Shown: positions 13,380 through 14,598 of the stretch, in pieces
Layout: each line of letters starts with the position of its first letter
Numbering within the stretch: position 1 is the first letter of the stretch
Origin: Xanthobacteraceae bacterium
GTDB taxonomy: Bacteria > Pseudomonadota > Alphaproteobacteria > Rhizobiales > Xanthobacteraceae
NCBI GenBank assembly: GCA_019746355.1
Contig: JAIESC010000042.1
Span: 1-14,598 of the forward strand
Direction of reading: 5' to 3'
DNA: 14,598 nt
The notes under the pieces: model-generated
What the model saw: the letters and a program-made list of their open reading frames with translations, nothing else
The model's database searches: none
What the model was told of the DNA's origin: nothing
Made by a program: the position numbers and the translations under genes

Positions 13380-13700
13380 TCACGCCCTCCCCGCCACCAT
13401 CCGCCGCCCGGTGAACTCCGCCATCCGCGACTTGCGCGCCTCGATCACCGCGCGCTCGAAGGTCTTGCCGATCCGCTCGCCGAACTCCGTAGCGCTCTCG
13501 CGCCGCAAGGTGCGGCCACGGCCTGCGACCAGCGGCTGGCTGTAAGGCAGCGTCACGTCAAAGTCCGGGCCGAGGTTGGCGATCGCGACGAGGTTTGCGC
13601 CCAAGCGCACGACGACCACGGGAATGCGCCGGCTCTCGCCATAGCCGAACACCGCGTCGACCCAGGCTTCGAGCAGCGGGAACGTGACGCGGTCAGCCAT
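13380..13700 (-). CDS. Unknown 106-aa phage-region protein
   Basis: A 106-aa protein starting MADRVTFPLLEAWVDAVFGY, with a strongly hydrophobic beta-like stretch (IPVVVVRLGANLVAIANLGP, about 25-44) and a basic helical C-terminus (TFERAVIEARKSRMAEF). I do not recognise the family. The ATG at 13700 has GGAGG five bases upstream, which fixes the start; the same frame is open to 14078 but there it only mirrors the neighbouring gene. It lies on the phage strand between the 205-aa gene and the packaging operon. A diverged copy of its last 30 or so codons occurs at 12542-12660, beyond the toxin-antitoxin pair. Confidence 0.72.
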   Translation of the reverse strand: MADRVTFPLLEAWVDAVFGYGESRRIPVVVVRLGANLVAIANLGPDFDVTLPYSQPLVAGRGRTLRRESATEFGERIGKTFERAVIEARKSRMAEFTGRRMVAGRA

Positions 13701-13795
13701 GGAGGCCTCCACGGCGAAACGCCAAGCGTTCGCGCGCTCGAAGACGATCGGAATGTCGGGAGTGGCCTGAGCGCAAACCGCCCTGGTAGCCAATC

Positions 13796-13823
13796 CATGT
13801 AGAACATTCGGCCCAGGTGTCAA
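13796..13823 (-). promoter_or_regulatory. Possible promoter for the 106-aa gene
   Basis: On the - strand a perfect -35 hexamer TTGACA (13823-13818) is followed after 16 bases by TACATG (13801-13796), a weak -10. It overlaps the stop of the 205-aa gene and would give a leader of roughly 90 bases before the ATG at 13700. The weak -10 keeps the confidence low. Confidence 0.35.
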
Positions 13824-14437
13824 CCCATCGTTCCTGAGCGTGGTCGTCGCCGATCCTTCCAGCCATTCGCGGCCTCCTCTTCCCATGCTGTCTGGGTGTT
13901 GCGATCGAGCCAGCCGGCCATCGCGCAATAGCTGCGCAGCCCCCAGACCACGGCCTTCGCCGCCGTGCCGTCGCGCACGCCGATGGCGCGGTCGAGCGAA
14001 TGAAAGCTCTGCTGCTCGATCACCGCGCCGCGCACCACGCGAAACGTCTGGTCGCCCGAGGTGGCGCGCTTCGCCCAATGTCGCGCCCAGCGCATGTAGC
14101 GCGCGACCGTGTCGACCAGCGAGGCGGGCTCTCTGTGGCCCTGACCGCGCTCGACGCGTTCGAAGTCCACGGCTTTCAGCACGAGGCCGGCGCTGATCGC
14201 CTCCACCGCGCGCTCGATTTCCTCGGCGGCGGCAAGCTCCAGCGGGCCGATCCGCTTGGCCGCGCGCAGCCGCTCGATCGGCGGGCCGCCGCGCAGGCGG
14301 AGCTTGATCGACGTCTCGGGCGTGCCGCCATGCGGCGATTTGCGCGCCTCGATCCGCAGCATGCGCTTCATGGCGCGCAGCTGCGGGCTCTGCCAGTCGA
14401 CCTTGGTCGGATGTTTCAGCGGCGGATAGGTCGACAT
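13820..14437 (-). CDS. Unknown phage-region protein, possibly regulatory
   Basis: A 205-aa soluble protein, basic at the N-terminus (RAMKRMLRIEARKSPHGG) and helical in the centre (IGPLELAAAEEIERAVEAIS; DTVARYMRWARHWAKR), ending with GTAAKAVVWGLRSYCAMAGW. The final pattern, a helix pair containing a Gly turn, could be a helix-turn-helix of the kind found in late-gene activators, but I cannot name a family and this is a guess. The ATG at 14437 lies three bases after the stop of the upstream gene, so the two form an operon; the ribosome-binding site is weak. The last seven or so residues (RRPRSGTMG) may be a shifted or altered tail. Confidence 0.7.
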   Translation of the reverse strand: MSTYPPLKHPTKVDWQSPQLRAMKRMLRIEARKSPHGGTPETSIKLRLRGGPPIERLRAAKRIGPLELAAAEEIERAVEAISAGLVLKAVDFERVERGQGHREPASLVDTVARYMRWARHWAKRATSGDQTFRVVRGAVIEQQSFHSLDRAIGVRDGTAAKAVVWGLRSYCAMAGWLDRNTQTAWEEEAANGWKDRRRPRSGTMG

Positions 14438-14440
14438 GGC

Positions 14441-14598
14441 TCAGTCGCTCACCCGCGGCACCGCGTCCCAGGCCTCCTGCGAAATGCCGTAGCGCTCGCG
14501 CACGCGGGCGCTCTCGGCCGCGGCGTCGACAAGCTTGCGGCGGCGCGGCTCGCCGATCGGCAGGCCGAGCGCGGCGCAGCGGCGCTGCAGCTCCTCAT
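14441..14598 (-). CDS. Partial unknown protein cut by the window edge
   Basis: The last 51 codons of a - strand gene that continues beyond 14598. The visible peptide begins EELQRRCAALGLPIGEPRRR and ends YGISQEAWDAVPRVSD before the TGA at 14441. It is charged and helical, without a recognisable motif. The three-base gap to the next ATG and the shared strand show it belongs to the same phage operon. Confidence 0.65.
   Translation of the reverse strand, partial: EELQRRCAALGLPIGEPRRRKLVDAAAESARVRERYGISQEAWDAVPRVSD

Noticed and set aside
13701..14078. N-terminal extension of the 106-aa gene frame
   Set aside because: Upstream of 13820 it is only another frame of the 205-aa gene, and GGAGG before the ATG at 13700 marks the true start.

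Overview
The base composition, codon use and gene content point to a GC-rich alphaproteobacterium of the Hyphomicrobiales. A Bradyrhizobium-like or Xanthobacteraceae-like chromosome is the best guess. This rests on the two-domain UspA protein, the YghU-type glutathione transferase, the alanine-rich L,D-transpeptidase and the GC-rich palindromic intergenic repeats; no rRNA or marker gene is present to settle it.

Left part (1-5840) looks like ordinary host chromosome. On the + strand are a tandem-domain universal stress protein, a YghU-like glutathione S-transferase and a membrane-anchored lytic-transglycosylase-like protein. A nested palindromic repeat lies at the convergence with two - strand genes: a RibD/dihydrofolate-reductase-like gene broken by a single-base frameshift, and a long L,D-transpeptidase with an Ala-rich coiled coil and a second, degenerate YkuD-like domain.

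Right part (6088-14598) is a decayed and mosaic prophage-like packaging region read mainly on the - strand. In - strand order it holds a cut-off gene at the window edge, an unidentified 205-aa protein, a 106-aa protein, a 56-aa protein, the terminase small subunit, a secreted Cys/His protein and the terminase large subunit. No portal, capsid, tail, lysis or integrase gene is visible, so this is not an intact phage. Three non-packaging units are embedded: a ClpP-fold serine protease (SDH/SppA-like) with a small upstream gene, a RelE/ParE-HI1420 toxin-antitoxin pair, and an MscS-like membrane protein.

The most unusual structure is that two of these cargo units are each bracketed by direct repeats of the 3' end of the adjacent phage gene. 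The protease unit lies between the intact end of the terminase large subunit gene and a diverged second copy of that end (6088-6188). The toxin-antitoxin unit lies between the intact end of the 106-aa gene and a diverged second copy of its end (12542-12660). A GC-rich palindromic repeat that is intergenic at 11248-11276 also occurs in frame inside the terminase gene, right after Walker B. A separate 30-bp three-arm hairpin module occurs four times, and one copy carries compensatory changes in all three arms.
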